Shown: positions 54,070-63,505, numbered from the stretch's first letter. The stretch is DNA of 64,000 bases from Rhizobium sp. Q54 (GCA_945892755.1 CAMDDO010000005.1:26847-90846); one strand, 5' to 3'. Notes: a model not told the origin generated them from the sequence alone. Made by a program: numbers and translations.

Positions 54070-55143
54070 CTAGGCCTTGCGCCCGAGGCGCCCGACCCGG
54101 CCCGTGCCGGGCGCCGGTTCAGCCAGGGGGTCGAGCGGCCAACGTGCGCGCGGGCTGGCATCGAGCCCATCGGTCAGGCCCAGGCGCAGGCGCTCGACGC
54201 CGGCCCAGGCGATCATCGCCGCATTGTCGGTGCACAAGCGCAGCGGTGGTGCGAGCAGGGTTAGGCCATTGGCCTCGGCAAGAGCCTTGAGCCGTTCGCG
54301 CAACAACGTGTTGGCGGCGACGCCGCCGGCGACCACCAGCGTCGAGCCCTGGGCCGCGGCTGTCTTGAAGGTTCTGATTGCGTTCGTCGTGCGATCGATC
54401 AGCACATCCGCGACCGTCGCCTGAAACGCGGCCGCGACATCGGCCTGATCTTGCGGCGAAAGCGGATTTGGCAAGCTCTCGACCAAATGCAGCACGGCGG
54501 TCTTGAGTCCGGCGAAGGAAAAGTCGCAGCCGGGCCGGCCGTGCAATGGGCGCGGCAGCGCGAAGCGACGCGGATCGCCAGTTTTCGCGGTGCGCTCGAT
54601 CGCCGGGCCGCCCGGATAGCCGAGGCCGATCAGCTTGGCCGCCTTGTCGAGCGCTTCGCCCGCCGCGTCGTCGATCGTGGTGCCAAGCCGGCGGTAGGCG
54701 CCGACCCCGTCGACGATCAGAAGCTGGCAATGACCGCCCGAAACGAGCAGAAGCAGAAACGGAAACTCGATGCTGGCGATCAGCCGAGCCGACAGCGCGT
54801 GGCCTTCCAGATGATTGACCGCGATCAGCGGCACGCGACAGACCGACGCAATCGCTTTGCCGGTCATCAGCCCAACCATGACCGCGCCGATCAGGCCGGG
54901 CCCTGCGGTCGCGGCGACCGCGTCGAGCTGCCCGAAGCCGATACCGGCCTCCTTCAACGCGCGCGCGATCAGCGAATCGAGGTGGTCGATATGGCGGCGC
55001 GCGGCGATCTCTGGCACCACGCCGCCGAACGGCGCATGGTCCTTGAGCTGCGAAAGCACGAGGTCGGCGAGCACCTCGCGTTGGTCGGTCACCAGCGCGG
55101 CGGCGGTCTCGTCGCAGCTCGATTCGATGCCGAGCACGATCAT
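54070..55143 (-). CDS. tsaD: tRNA N6-adenosine threonylcarbamoyltransferase
   Basis: 357 aa. 'MIVLGIESSCDETAAALV' start, 'GVVPEIAARRHIDHLDSLI', 'AVNHLEGHALSARL' (His-x3-His metal ligands), 'LLVSGGHCQLLIV' and 'VAGGVAANTLLRERL'. ASKHA-fold enzyme that attaches threonylcarbamoyl to A37 of ANN-decoding tRNAs. Divergent from hemC across 71 bp, an arrangement found widely in alphaproteobacteria. Confidence 0.97.
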   Translation of the reverse strand: MIVLGIESSCDETAAALVTDQREVLADLVLSQLKDHAPFGGVVPEIAARRHIDHLDSLIARALKEAGIGFGQLDAVAATAGPGLIGAVMVGLMTGKAIASVCRVPLIAVNHLEGHALSARLIASIEFPFLLLLVSGGHCQLLIVDGVGAYRRLGTTIDDAAGEALDKAAKLIGLGYPGGPAIERTAKTGDPRRFALPRPLHGRPGCDFSFAGLKTAVLHLVESLPNPLSPQDQADVAAAFQATVADVLIDRTTNAIRTFKTAAAQGSTLVVAGGVAANTLLRERLKALAEANGLTLLAPPLRLCTDNAAMIAWAGVERLRLGLTDGLDASPRARWPLDPLAEPAPGTGRVGRLGRKA

Positions 55144-55214
55144 GGCCGGCGGAATTTACGCGCCGGCCCCGAAACGCGCTATATCTTCATGGTGATTCAC
55201 AGTGTCTTTCTGCC

Positions 55215-56156
55215 ATGAGCCAGGCACCGCTTCTCCGCATCGGCACGCGCGGCAGTCCGCTTGCGCTGGCGCAGGCGAACGAGCTGCGCGCGCGGCTGAT
55301 CGCCGCCCATCCCGCGCTGGCCCAGCCGAACGCCATCGCAATCGAAGTCATCCGCACCTCGGGTGACGCCTTCATCGATCGACCGCTTGCCGAAATCGGC
55401 GGCAAGGGGCTCTTCGTCAAGGAAATCGAGGACGCTCTGATCGAGCGTCGGATCGATCTCGCGGTGCATTCCATGAAGGACGTGCCGACCGCGCTACCGG
55501 ACGGCCTTGTCATCGCGTGCATACTGCCGCGCGAAGACCCGCGCGACGCGCTGATCGCCCAGCGTGCAACCAGCCTCGCCGATCTGCCCCTGGGTGCCCG
55601 TGTCGGCACCGCTTCGCTCCGGCGCCAGGCCCAACTCCTGCTCAAGCGCCCGGACCTTGAGATCGTCGTGCTGCGCGGCAATGTCCAGACCCGCGTGAGA
55701 AAAGTGGAGGAGGGCGCCGCCGATGCCACGCTGCTGGCGCTGGCCGGGCTGAAGCGGCTCGATGCCTTGCGCCATGTCAAGGCGGTGCTCGAGCCCGAGG
55801 AGATGCTACCCGCGGTGGCGCAAGGCGCGATCGGCATCGAGACCCGTATCGATGACGAGCGAGTCGCGGCCTTGCTCGCGCCGCTCAACCATGAGGAAAG
55901 TATGATCAGGGTCAGCGCCGAGCGCGCGCTGCTCGCCGCGCTCGAGGGCAATTGCCGAACCCCGATCGCCGCACTCGCCGAAATCGTCGAAGGCGACCGC
56001 GTGCGCCTGCGCGCCCTGATCGCAACGCCGGACGGCCGGTTCTGCCATCGCGCCGAGCGCACCGCGTCGGTACACGATGCGGTATCCCTGGGGCACGAGA
56101 TCGGTGACGCGCTGAAGGTCGAGGCCGGTCCCGGCTTCTTCGCCGCGCCCGCATGA
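55215..56156 (+). CDS. hemC: Porphobilinogen deaminase (hydroxymethylbilane synthase)
   Basis: 313 aa. 'LRIGTRGSPLALAQANELRA', 'KGLFVKEIEDALIERRIDLA', 'HSMKDVPTALPDGL', 'RRQAQLLLKRPDLEIVVLRG' and 'EGNCRTPIAALAE', whose Cys carries the dipyrromethane cofactor. Joins four porphobilinogens in haem synthesis. First gene of a hemC-hemD-Mic60-hemY operon, overlapping hemD by ATGA. Confidence 0.98.
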   Translation: MSQAPLLRIGTRGSPLALAQANELRARLIAAHPALAQPNAIAIEVIRTSGDAFIDRPLAEIGGKGLFVKEIEDALIERRIDLAVHSMKDVPTALPDGLVIACILPREDPRDALIAQRATSLADLPLGARVGTASLRRQAQLLLKRPDLEIVVLRGNVQTRVRKVEEGAADATLLALAGLKRLDALRHVKAVLEPEEMLPAVAQGAIGIETRIDDERVAALLAPLNHEESMIRVSAERALLAALEGNCRTPIAALAEIVEGDRVRLRALIATPDGRFCHRAERTASVHDAVSLGHEIGDALKVEAGPGFFAAPA

Positions 56157-56899
56157 GCCGCCCGCTCGTCCTCGTCACCCGCCCGGCTGAAGAAGCCGAG
56201 CGCCTGATTGTCGCGCTCGATGCGATTGGCTGCGGCGCGTTGCTCGCGCCACTGCTCGAAATCGGATTGGTGACGCCGCCACCTCTCGTGCCGATCGCTG
56301 GGGTTCAGGCGTTTCTGATCACCTCGGCCAACGGCGCGCGCGCGCTTGCCGCCGCGCTCGGGCCCGCGCCGCGCGGGCGGGAGGTGCCCGTCCTCGCGGT
56401 CGGCGAAACCAGCGCCGCCGCCATGCGCGGCCTCGGTTTTGCCTCGGTCGAAGCGGCCGGCGGCGATGCCGTGGCGCTCGCCTCGCTGGTTGCCGCACGC
56501 TGCAATCCAGGGCTCGGCCGTTTGGTTCATGCCGCGGGCAGCACGGTGACGGGCGATCTCAAGGCTACGCTCGAAGCCAAGGGCTTCGCGGTCGAGCGCA
56601 TCGTGTTTTACAACGCCACGCCGGCGCGCGCTCTGGCGCCCGAGATCGCGGCGGCACTCGGCGGCGGGCGCCTCGCGGCGGTTTTGCTTTTCTCTCCACG
56701 CACGGCCGAAACCTTTGTTACGCTTGCCAAACAAGCCGGCTGCGCGGGCGCGGCGGTGGGCCTTGGGGCGGTCTGCCTGAGCGCAGGGGTGGCGCAAGTG
56801 GCACAGGCGCTGCCGTGGCGTCGCCTCGTGGTCGCGGCGCGCCCGGAGCAAGGGCCGCTGATCGACGCGCTTGCGAGCGTGCTGGCGGAACAGGGCTGA
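56153..56899 (+). CDS. hemD: Uroporphyrinogen-III synthase
   Basis: 248 aa. Bilobal alpha/beta pattern with 'VLVTRPAEEAERLIVALDA' at the start, 'FLITSANGARALAAALG', 'VLAVGETSAAAMRGLGFASV' and 'VLLFSPRTAETFV'. HemD sequences are very variable, so the position right after hemC (ATGA overlap) is important support. Closes and inverts ring D of hydroxymethylbilane. Confidence 0.92.
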   Translation: MSRPLVLVTRPAEEAERLIVALDAIGCGALLAPLLEIGLVTPPPLVPIAGVQAFLITSANGARALAAALGPAPRGREVPVLAVGETSAAAMRGLGFASVEAAGGDAVALASLVAARCNPGLGRLVHAAGSTVTGDLKATLEAKGFAVERIVFYNATPARALAPEIAAALGGGRLAAVLLFSPRTAETFVTLAKQAGCAGAAVGLGAVCLSAGVAQVAQALPWRRLVVAARPEQGPLIDALASVLAEQG

Positions 56900-56913
56900 C
56901 AAACGGCAAAGCC

Positions 56914-58125
56914 ATGGTGGAAACAGACGAGCGGGCCAACATGAGCGAGCCGGTTACGGCCCAGGCCAAACCGAAGCGCGCGATCTTGCCGTGGCTGCTT
57001 GGCTTGGCACTCGCTGCGGCGATCGGTGTTGCGCTTTTTTTCGCCTGGCCGGATATCACCGGCCGGCGCGATGCCCCCGCACCCGACACGCCGGCCGAGA
57101 TGCCGGCCGACACGCCAGCCGCGCCGGAGCCGCCGCCGGCCGAGCCGGCACCATCGGGTGAGGTCCCGCTATCGAACAAGGCGCAGACAGCGAACGAAGG
57201 CGAATTCGCCCAGCTTCTCACGCGACTCGAGGCGCTCGAAAAAGACGCCGCGCGTCCGCCATCGAGCGAGGCGGCCGACCGCGCGATCGCCGAACAACTG
57301 ACCGATTATGCGGCTCGCTTGGAGGCGATCGAACGCCGGCCCGCGAGCGAAGGCGAGGCGGCGTCGGTGGCGCGCGACGCCGAGCTCGGGGCGCGCCTCG
57401 CCACCATGGAGAGCCGGCTTGCCGTGACCGAGGCGGCCAGCGCGGAGGCGGCTGAATTGCGTACGCAGCTTGCCGCCTTGCACGCGACGGCCGAAGGCCT
57501 CGCGGCACGCGTATCGGGGGTCGAAGCGCAATCGACGGGCAATCTCCGCCTGGTCGCTCTCGTGGCGGCCAAGGCCGCGCTCATGACAGCGGCACGCGAC
57601 GGCGCCGCGCTGGCGCATGAAGTATCGGATCTTCGCGCGCTGCTCGGCGATGCCGCACCGCTCGGCGCGCCACTCGAGGAGGTCAACCGCTATGCCGAAC
57701 ATGGTGCGCTCAACTATGAGGCGTTGCGGGCCCGTTTCCCTTCATTGGCGCGCGACGTGGTGCGTGCCGCCGCCAAGCCCGATGCCGATGCCGGATGGGT
57801 TGATGAGACCATCGCGCGGCTCGGTAGCATCGTTACGGTTCGAAAGACGGGCGGCACGCTCGAGCCCGGCAGCGTCGATGAGCGCCTGGTCCGCGCGGAG
57901 CGCGCGCTGGCCGAATCGGATGGCGCGACCGCGCTCGATGCGCTCGCTGGGCTGACGGGCGGCGACAGGCTCGAGGCCTATCGAACCGAGCTCAACCGCC
58001 GCGTCGCGCTCGATGAGGCTGTGCGCGCGATCGACCGGCACGTCACCGGCCTGATCGCCGCGCGCATCGTGCCTTCGGGCGAACCGCCGGCGGCCGGGCC
58101 AGCCGCGCCGCCCGTCGCCCAATGA
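56914..58125 (+). CDS. Mic60/mitofilin-like inner-membrane protein
   Basis: 403 aa (ATG 56941 is an alternative start). Short cytosolic tail, one membrane helix at about residues 25-42 ('ILPWLLGLALAAAIGVALFF'), a Pro/Ala-rich linker to about 85, a coiled-coil region to about 210 and a C-terminal helical mitofilin-like domain. Alphaproteobacterial Mic60 homologues sit between hemD and hemY, exactly as here, and shape intracytoplasmic or inner membranes. Overlaps hemY by ATGA. Assignment rests mostly on architecture and location. Confidence 0.85.
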   Translation: MVETDERANMSEPVTAQAKPKRAILPWLLGLALAAAIGVALFFAWPDITGRRDAPAPDTPAEMPADTPAAPEPPPAEPAPSGEVPLSNKAQTANEGEFAQLLTRLEALEKDAARPPSSEAADRAIAEQLTDYAARLEAIERRPASEGEAASVARDAELGARLATMESRLAVTEAASAEAAELRTQLAALHATAEGLAARVSGVEAQSTGNLRLVALVAAKAALMTAARDGAALAHEVSDLRALLGDAAPLGAPLEEVNRYAEHGALNYEALRARFPSLARDVVRAAAKPDADAGWVDETIARLGSIVTVRKTGGTLEPGSVDERLVRAERALAESDGATALDALAGLTGGDRLEAYRTELNRRVALDEAVRAIDRHVTGLIAARIVPSGEPPAAGPAAPPVAQ

Positions 58126-59543
58126 TTCTTCGCATCATCGTCTTTATCGTGGTCGTCGCGGTGCTGGCTGCGATCGGCATGTTGATCGCCGATCAGCCCG
58201 GCCGGGTCGAGATCGCGTGGGGTGACTATCTGATCGAGCTCTCGCCGGCCGCCCTGGTCGGCGGTGTCGCCGCGCTCGCGGCTATCGTGGCGGTTCTGGT
58301 TCTGTCGGCACGCTGGCTATTTCGCGGGCCACGCGCGCTGCGCAGGGCGCGCGCCTTGCAACGCGAGCGGCTTGGCTATGAGGCACTGACCCAAGGGCTG
58401 GTCGCCGCGGCGGCCGGCGACGCTCCTTTGGCTCGACGCCTCGCGCGCCGTGCCAATGCGTTGCTCGGCGAACCACCCTTGACGCTTTTGCTTTCGGCGC
58501 AAGCGGCGCAGCTTGAAGGCAAGGAGGCGGTCGCGCGCGAATATTTCAACGCCATGTTGGAACGGCGCGAAACCGAATTCCTTGGCCTACGCGGCCTGAT
58601 CGTGCAGGCGAGCAAGGCGGGCGATGTCACCGAGGCGCGCATGCTGGCCGAACGCGCCTTTCGGCTGAGGCCCGATACACCGTGGCTGCTCAGCGCGCTC
58701 TTAGAGCTGCGCAGCCGCGTCGGCGACAAGGAAGGCGCGCGCGCTTTGATCGAACGGGCGCGTCGTCACGGCGCCATCCAGCCGGGCGCGGCTGCCCGGC
58801 GCAGTGCGGGACTGATCTACCAGGACGCCGATGCGGCGCGCGATGCCGGCGACATGCGCCTTGCGCTCAAGCTTGCCGAGCGCGCGCGCGGCGTCGATCC
58901 GAGCTTCGTGCCAGCCGCCATTCTCGCCGCCGAGGCGGCGTTGGCCCTTGGCAAGCGCGGTCGCGCCGGCCGGTTGGTCGAGGCCAGCTTCGGTCATGCG
59001 CCGCATCCCGCGCTCGGCCGGCTCTACCTCGCGGCGCAACCGCAAGAGAAGCCGCTCCAACGTTTTGTTCGCCTCGAACGATTGGCCGCGCTCAACCCAA
59101 ATCATCCGGGCAGCCGGCGCCTGATCGCCGAAGGCGCGCTCGATGCCAAGCTTTGGGGTCGCGCGCGCCAAGAGCTCGAAGCGCTGGCGGCGTCTCATCC
59201 GAGCGTTTCGGTACATCGACTGTCGGCGCGACTGGAGGAGGAAGAGCGCCGCGACGCGCCGGCCGCGCGGCGGCACCTCGAAGCCGCCTCCAGCGCGCCG
59301 GCTGATCCAGGTTGGAGTTGCTCTGCCTGTCACGCGCATGCCGATGCGTGGTCGATGGTCTGTCCGGCCTGCGGGGTGCTCGATACGATCGATTGGCGCG
59401 AGGCGCGCGAGGCGCGTGGCGAAGTGGTCGACCGTGAGGCGCCGCGCGCGCCGATTTTGCCAAGCGCCGGCGCCACGGCAATCCCCGCCACGCGCGTCAT
59501 GCCCGGCCCGGCCTTGGCCGAGCCGCTCCGCCCCGATGCGTGA
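58122..59543 (+). CDS. hemY: HemY-like TPR membrane protein with C-terminal zinc-ribbon/rubredoxin-like site
   Basis: 473 aa. Two N-terminal membrane helices (about 3-20 and 43-65) with 'DQPGRVEIAWGDYLIELSP' between them, the HemY_N pattern, then TPR-like helical repeats to about residue 385. Near the C-terminus 'WSCSACHAHADAWSMVCPAC' provides two Cys-x2-Cys pairs and is followed by 'GVLDTIDW', similar to the rubredoxin-type metal domain of LapB. HemY's role in haem synthesis is uncertain in general; alphaproteobacterial versions with this tail could act as LapB-like scaffolds (inference). Confidence 0.9.
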   Translation: MILRIIVFIVVVAVLAAIGMLIADQPGRVEIAWGDYLIELSPAALVGGVAALAAIVAVLVLSARWLFRGPRALRRARALQRERLGYEALTQGLVAAAAGDAPLARRLARRANALLGEPPLTLLLSAQAAQLEGKEAVAREYFNAMLERRETEFLGLRGLIVQASKAGDVTEARMLAERAFRLRPDTPWLLSALLELRSRVGDKEGARALIERARRHGAIQPGAAARRSAGLIYQDADAARDAGDMRLALKLAERARGVDPSFVPAAILAAEAALALGKRGRAGRLVEASFGHAPHPALGRLYLAAQPQEKPLQRFVRLERLAALNPNHPGSRRLIAEGALDAKLWGRARQELEALAASHPSVSVHRLSARLEEEERRDAPAARRHLEAASSAPADPGWSCSACHAHADAWSMVCPACGVLDTIDWREAREARGEVVDREAPRAPILPSAGATAIPATRVMPGPALAEPLRPDA

Positions 59544-59563
59544 AACGCCGCCGGTAAGTCGCT

Positions 59564-60640
59564 CTATCGCTGCATCAGCAGGCACATGGCTGGATCGCCG
59601 CGCCAATATCGGGGCCAATAATGCGCCAAGAATGGGAGCTTTCTCAAGCCATGCGATGAGAGGCGTTGGGTAACGAACGAAAGCGTATTTAAAGATTTCA
59701 TGACCTTCGCCGAGGCCATTTCCGTCGAATCATAAGCGTGAACATAAACGCCTCCCGCTATTCGGGGCGCCACGATGTCGAGATAGCAGTCAACAAGAGC
59801 GGGTTCCATTTCTTGGAAGGAAAATGAATTGAAAAAATAGTCCACCGATCCCGATAGGCTCGACAGTTTCCAAGGCGGAATCTGAAAGATCGTGCACCGG
59901 CCATCGCTATCGGCGCCATCACGCCAATCCAATTTGTCTCGGTCGACGCACGCCAAATAATCGATCACCGTCGCATGGTCGACACTGCGTAGAAATTGCG
60001 TTGAAAGGTATAGCACGGCTGGCAGGTCGCAGTTGATGATCGCCGTCAAATGCGGGTTCAGGGCGAGATGGGCGAGCGTATTCAGGCCCACGCCCGGACC
60101 TATTTCGATCAAGCTCCGGACCGAAGATGTCGGCACCTGTCGGTAAAAATCCGCCGCACGCGCGAGATAATTGATCCATTGTGCGCTCATCGTTATGCCG
60201 TCGCGCGTGAAAGTGTCGTCGGCGCCGCCATTGGCGGTGCCATTGATTATTCGCATTGATGGAAACTCGGATTGGATCGCATCGAAGCAGAGTTCAGCAA
60301 GCTCGACGCGCCACTTCACCGTCTCGCGATAAAGCGCCGCGGTCAGCCGGCGATGCTCGCCGATGACTTGTTCGACCACCGGCAATATTTCGAGTCGGCG
60401 CCATATTGCTCGCTTCCAATGTCGCCTTGGCTCGGTGGGCATCGGCACGCCGCCGATCGCGAAACCCTTTATCAGACGATAATTCGTACGGAAATTGGCG
60501 AGGTTGGCGCCCCTGATTTCGGACTCGATGCGTTGGGCATAGGGCAACCAGTGGGTATTGCCGCAAAGCCCCGAAACATCACGCTTCCTATCGGCAATCA
60601 ATGCGGAAAGCAGCTGCTCGTCATGTTCTATCGCGGCCAT
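59564..60640 (-). CDS. Putative sugar O-methyltransferase
   Basis: About 358 aa from ATG 60640; TTG 60667 would add nine residues. 'VRSLIEIGPGVGLNTLAHLA' (SAM motif), 'AIINCDLPAVLYLSTQFL' and 'VDYFFNSFSFQEMEPALVD' match the family annotated as putative sugar O-methyltransferase. Base composition is visibly more AT-rich than all neighbours, with stretches such as gaaaatgaattgaaaaaat. It lies between hemY and tRNA-Thr, away from the glycan locus, which suggests horizontal acquisition at the tRNA. Substrate unknown. Confidence 0.78.
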   Translation of the reverse strand: MAAIEHDEQLLSALIADRKRDVSGLCGNTHWLPYAQRIESEIRGANLANFRTNYRLIKGFAIGGVPMPTEPRRHWKRAIWRRLEILPVVEQVIGEHRRLTAALYRETVKWRVELAELCFDAIQSEFPSMRIINGTANGGADDTFTRDGITMSAQWINYLARAADFYRQVPTSSVRSLIEIGPGVGLNTLAHLALNPHLTAIINCDLPAVLYLSTQFLRSVDHATVIDYLACVDRDKLDWRDGADSDGRCTIFQIPPWKLSSLSGSVDYFFNSFSFQEMEPALVDCYLDIVAPRIAGGVYVHAYDSTEMASAKVMKSLNTLSFVTQRLSSHGLRKLPFLAHYWPRYWRGDPAMCLLMQR

Positions 60641-60868
60641 CCAGGGCTTGTTACCATGCCCGGCCAAATCATGTCGAGGCGATGGAAAGTCAAGGATTTT
60701 CGGCCCAACGCGCCAGTCGGCAGGCCGACAACCTAGATTTTACCAAGCCTTCATCGAGGCCGCCTATGGTCGCGGAGGGGCGCCGCGCCGCGTTGACGCC
60801 GTGGGCGTTGGCGATTAGCGTGCCCCCGCGCCGCATCGTTGCAGGTGTCGTGCCCGATCAGATGCGGT

Positions 60869-60874
60869 TATAGT
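60869..60874 (+). promoter_or_regulatory. Likely -10 box of the tRNA-Thr gene
   Basis: TATAGT matches TATAAT in five of six bases and lies 10 bases before the tRNA. No good -35 is at 16-18 bases; TTGCAG at 60839 is 24 bases away. Confidence 0.35.
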
Positions 60875-60884
60875 TCGGCCCGGA

Positions 60885-60960
60885 GCCGCCTTAGCTCAGC
60901 CGGTAGAGCACCGCATTCGTAATGCGGGGGTCGCGTGTTCGAGTCACGCAGGCGGCACCA
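60885..60960 (+). tRNA. tRNA-Thr (CGT anticodon)
   Basis: A complete cloverleaf: acceptor GCCGCCT (60885-60891) with AGGCGGC (60950-60956), D stem GCTC/GAGC, anticodon stem CCGCA/TGCGG with loop TTCGTAA and anticodon CGT at 60918-60920, T stem GCGTG/CACGC with loop TTCGAGT, discriminator A and encoded CCA (60958-60960). Reads ACG codons. Confidence 0.97.
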
Positions 60961-60981
60961 GCCTCCCCGACCCGAGTCCCC

Positions 60982-62259
60982 ATGCCCTACGACGTCGAGC
61001 GAATCCGAGGCGAATTCCCAGGCCTCGCACGGGCCGAGAGCGGGCGCCCCACCGTCTTCTTCGATAACCCGGCGGGCACCCAGATCGCGCGACGCGCGAT
61101 CGAGCGCATGGTCGAGGCGATGACGACGGCGAACGCCAATCTCGGTGGCTTCTTCGATACCTCGGTCGAGGCCGGCGCGCTCGTGCGCGAAGCGCACGCG
61201 GCGGCGGCCGATTTCGTCAATGCCGCCTCGCCTGACGAGATTTTCTTCGGCCAGAGCATGACCGCCCTTACGTTTCAGCTCTCGCGCAGCATTGGCCGCG
61301 AGCTTCGACCGGGCGATGAGATCGTGCTGACGCGCATGGACCATGACGGCAATGTCACGCCCTGGCTCATGCTGGCGGAAGAACGCGGCCTAACCGTGCG
61401 CTGGCTCGATTTTGATCCCGCGCGCTTTGAGTACGACATGGCGAGCCTTGAGCGCGCGCTCAATTCGCGCACGCGGCTGATCGCGGTCAATCATGCGAGC
61501 AACGTGACCGGCACGCTAAATGACATAGCCAGCATCGCGCGCGCGGCCAAGGCGGTCGGTGCGCTGGTCTATGTCGACGCGGTGCAGTCCGCGCCGCACG
61601 TGCCGATCGACGTGCAGGTGCTCGGCTGCGACTTTTTGGTCTGTTCCGCCTACAAATTCCATGGGCCGCATTACGCGCTCGCCTGGGGCCGCCGCGCGCA
61701 CCTCGAGCGATTGACCGCCTACAAGGTGCGCGCGGCCTCGAACCAGCTGCCGTTCAGGTTCGTCAACGGCACGACGAATCGCGAGGCGCTGGCCGGCATT
61801 CGCGGCGCGATCGAGCATTTCGAGTGGCTCGGCCGCGAATTCGGCGCGGGCGGGTCTGATCCGTCGTCGACGCGACGGCAACGCATCGTCGCCGGCGCCC
61901 TGGCCATGCGGGCGCATGACCGGATGCTCGCCAAGCGGCTGATCGATGGATTGGCGACCGTGCCGGGCCTGCGCATACTCGGCCTCAGCCGAACGGAAGA
62001 TCTGGCGCGACGGGTGCCGACGGTTTCGTTCGATCTCGCCGGCCATGATCCCGCCGCCATCGCGCGTTTCATGGCGACTGAAGGAATCAACGTGTGGAGC
62101 GGCCACAATTATGGCGTCGAGCCGGTCACGCGCCTCGGCCTGCTCGACAAGGGTGGCGTCGTGCGCGTCGGGCCGACGCACTACAACACGCCGGCCGAGA
62201 TCGACCGCTTTCTCGAAAGCCTCGCGCGCTACCGCGCGAGAAACGCGCTGACCGCGTGA
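60982..62259 (+). CDS. Class V aminotransferase, cysteine-desulfurase-like
   Basis: 425 aa, ATG 60982 lies 21 bp after the tRNA. 'VFFDNPAGTQIARRAIERMV', 'AVNHASNVTGTLNDIASIAR', 'VYVDAVQSAPHVPIDVQVLG' and 'SAYKFHGPHYALAWGRR' with the PLP Lys. This is the cysteine-desulfurase-like subgroup of fold-type I enzymes. Unlike IscS or SufS there is no clear active-site Cys loop, so the substrate is uncertain. Not similar enough in motif to PhnW to be called an aminoethylphosphonate transaminase. Confidence 0.88.
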   Translation: MPYDVERIRGEFPGLARAESGRPTVFFDNPAGTQIARRAIERMVEAMTTANANLGGFFDTSVEAGALVREAHAAAADFVNAASPDEIFFGQSMTALTFQLSRSIGRELRPGDEIVLTRMDHDGNVTPWLMLAEERGLTVRWLDFDPARFEYDMASLERALNSRTRLIAVNHASNVTGTLNDIASIARAAKAVGALVYVDAVQSAPHVPIDVQVLGCDFLVCSAYKFHGPHYALAWGRRAHLERLTAYKVRAASNQLPFRFVNGTTNREALAGIRGAIEHFEWLGREFGAGGSDPSSTRRQRIVAGALAMRAHDRMLAKRLIDGLATVPGLRILGLSRTEDLARRVPTVSFDLAGHDPAAIARFMATEGINVWSGHNYGVEPVTRLGLLDKGGVVRVGPTHYNTPAEIDRFLESLARYRARNALTA

Positions 62260-62278
62260 GGCCGGTCGACAAACCGGC

Positions 62279-62695
62279 TCAGCGCTTCCTCAAAAGATCG
62301 CGGATCTCCTCGAGCAGCACCTCGCTCTTGGGCGGCGGCGGCGGAGCCGCCGGGGCGGCCTCCTTCTTCGAGCGGAAGCGGTTGACCTGCTTGACCGCCA
62401 TGAAAATGACGAAGGCGACGATCAGGAAATGAATGATCGTGTTGATGAACTTGCCGTAGTTCCAGGTCGCCGCGCCGGCCTTCTGGGCGTCTTCGAGCGA
62501 GGCATAGCTGCCCTCGGACAGGGTAACGAACAGATTGGCGAAGTCTATGCCCGCCAAGGCCAGGCCGATCGGCGGCATGATGATATCGTTGACCAGCGAG
62601 CCGATCACGCTGGTGAAGGCCGCACCGATGATAATGCCGACGGCGAGATCGATCACGTTGCCGCGCGAGATGAATTCGCGGAACTCCTTGAGCAT
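62279..62695 (-). CDS. mscL: Large-conductance mechanosensitive channel
   Basis: 138 aa from ATG 62695 with a GGGGGG ribosome site just upstream. '[20 protein letters not shown]' begins the first helix, the conserved pore region '[20 protein letters not shown]' follows, and a second helix '[18 protein letters not shown]' precedes a charged C-terminal bundle helix. Opens under membrane tension to release osmolytes. Confidence 0.97.
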   Translation of the reverse strand: MLKEFREFISRGNVIDLAVGIIIGAAFTSVIGSLVNDIIMPPIGLALAGIDFANLFVTLSEGSYASLEDAQKAGAATWNYGKFINTIIHFLIVAFVIFMAVKQVNRFRSKKEAAPAAPPPPPKSEVLLEEIRDLLRKR

Positions 62696-62743
62696 CAAGC
62701 CCCCCCCTTTGCCACTCGTACCGCGAGGCGCGGGCCCCGGGGC

Positions 62744-63505
62744 TCAAACCATCACGTCGCCGCCATTCATATTGAGCGTCGCCCCGACGTAATAGGCGCC
62801 GTCCGGGTCCGAGGCCAGCATCAAAACTGTGGGGGCGACCTCTTCCACGCGGCCGAAACGCCCGATCGGGAGTTCCTTTTTCTTGCGCGCGAGCCAGTGC
62901 TTCGGGATTTGGCGCAGCAACGGCGTGTCGATCGGGCCAGGGCAAATCGCGTTGACCGTGATGCCATCTCTGATTGCCTCATAGGCGAGCGACCGGGTGA
63001 AGCCGATCACAGCCGATTTGCTTGCCACATAGTGCGCCATCTCGGGCGCGCCTTTGTGCGCGAGCTGAGAGGCGAAATTGATCACCCGGCCCCACTTCTT
63101 CTTTTTCATATCCTTGAGCGCTTCGCGCGTGCAGAGGAAGGTGCCGCGCAAATTGACGCGGATCATTTGATCCCACATCGCGGTCGACATGGAGGCGACC
63201 TCACTGGTGGTGTCGATGCCCGCGGCATTGACCAGAATGTCGATCGGGCCGAGCGCCTTGCGCACCGCGGCGAAGGCGGCTCGTACCGCGGCTTCGTCGC
63301 CGACATCGGCGCGATAGCAGCAAGCCGCACCTTTTTTTCCGGCCATCGTGCCGAGTCGCTTCACGGCCTTGGCGAGGCTCTTCTCGTCCTTCAGGTCGAT
63401 GATGCCGACCTTGGCGCCTTCCTTGACGAATAGCTCGGCGCTGGCCAAGCCCATACCGCTAGCGCCGCCGGTGATCACGGCGACTTTCCCCTTGAGACGT
63501 GCCAT
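62744..63505 (-). CDS. Short-chain dehydrogenase/reductase
   Basis: 253 aa from ATG 63505 with GGGAG upstream. 'VAVITGGASGMGLASAELF' (TGxxxGxG), 'DILVNAAGIDTT' (NAAG), 'VINFASQLAHKG' (Ser), 'YVASKSAVIGFTRSLAYE' (YxxxK) and 'ICPGPIDTPLL'. A classical SDR related to FabG and 3-hydroxybutyrate or sugar dehydrogenases. The substrate cannot be set from sequence, and the neighbours give no strong hint. Confidence 0.92.
   Translation of the reverse strand: MARLKGKVAVITGGASGMGLASAELFVKEGAKVGIIDLKDEKSLAKAVKRLGTMAGKKGAACCYRADVGDEAAVRAAFAAVRKALGPIDILVNAAGIDTTSEVASMSTAMWDQMIRVNLRGTFLCTREALKDMKKKKWGRVINFASQLAHKGAPEMAHYVASKSAVIGFTRSLAYEAIRDGITVNAICPGPIDTPLLRQIPKHWLARKKKELPIGRFGRVEEVAPTVLMLASDPDGAYYVGATLNMNGGDVMV

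Noticed and set aside
60982..62259. Class V aminotransferase as the missing aminoethylphosphonate transaminase
   Set aside because: Motifs fit the cysteine-desulfurase-like subgroup rather than PhnW, and it is about 40 kb from the phosphonate operon.
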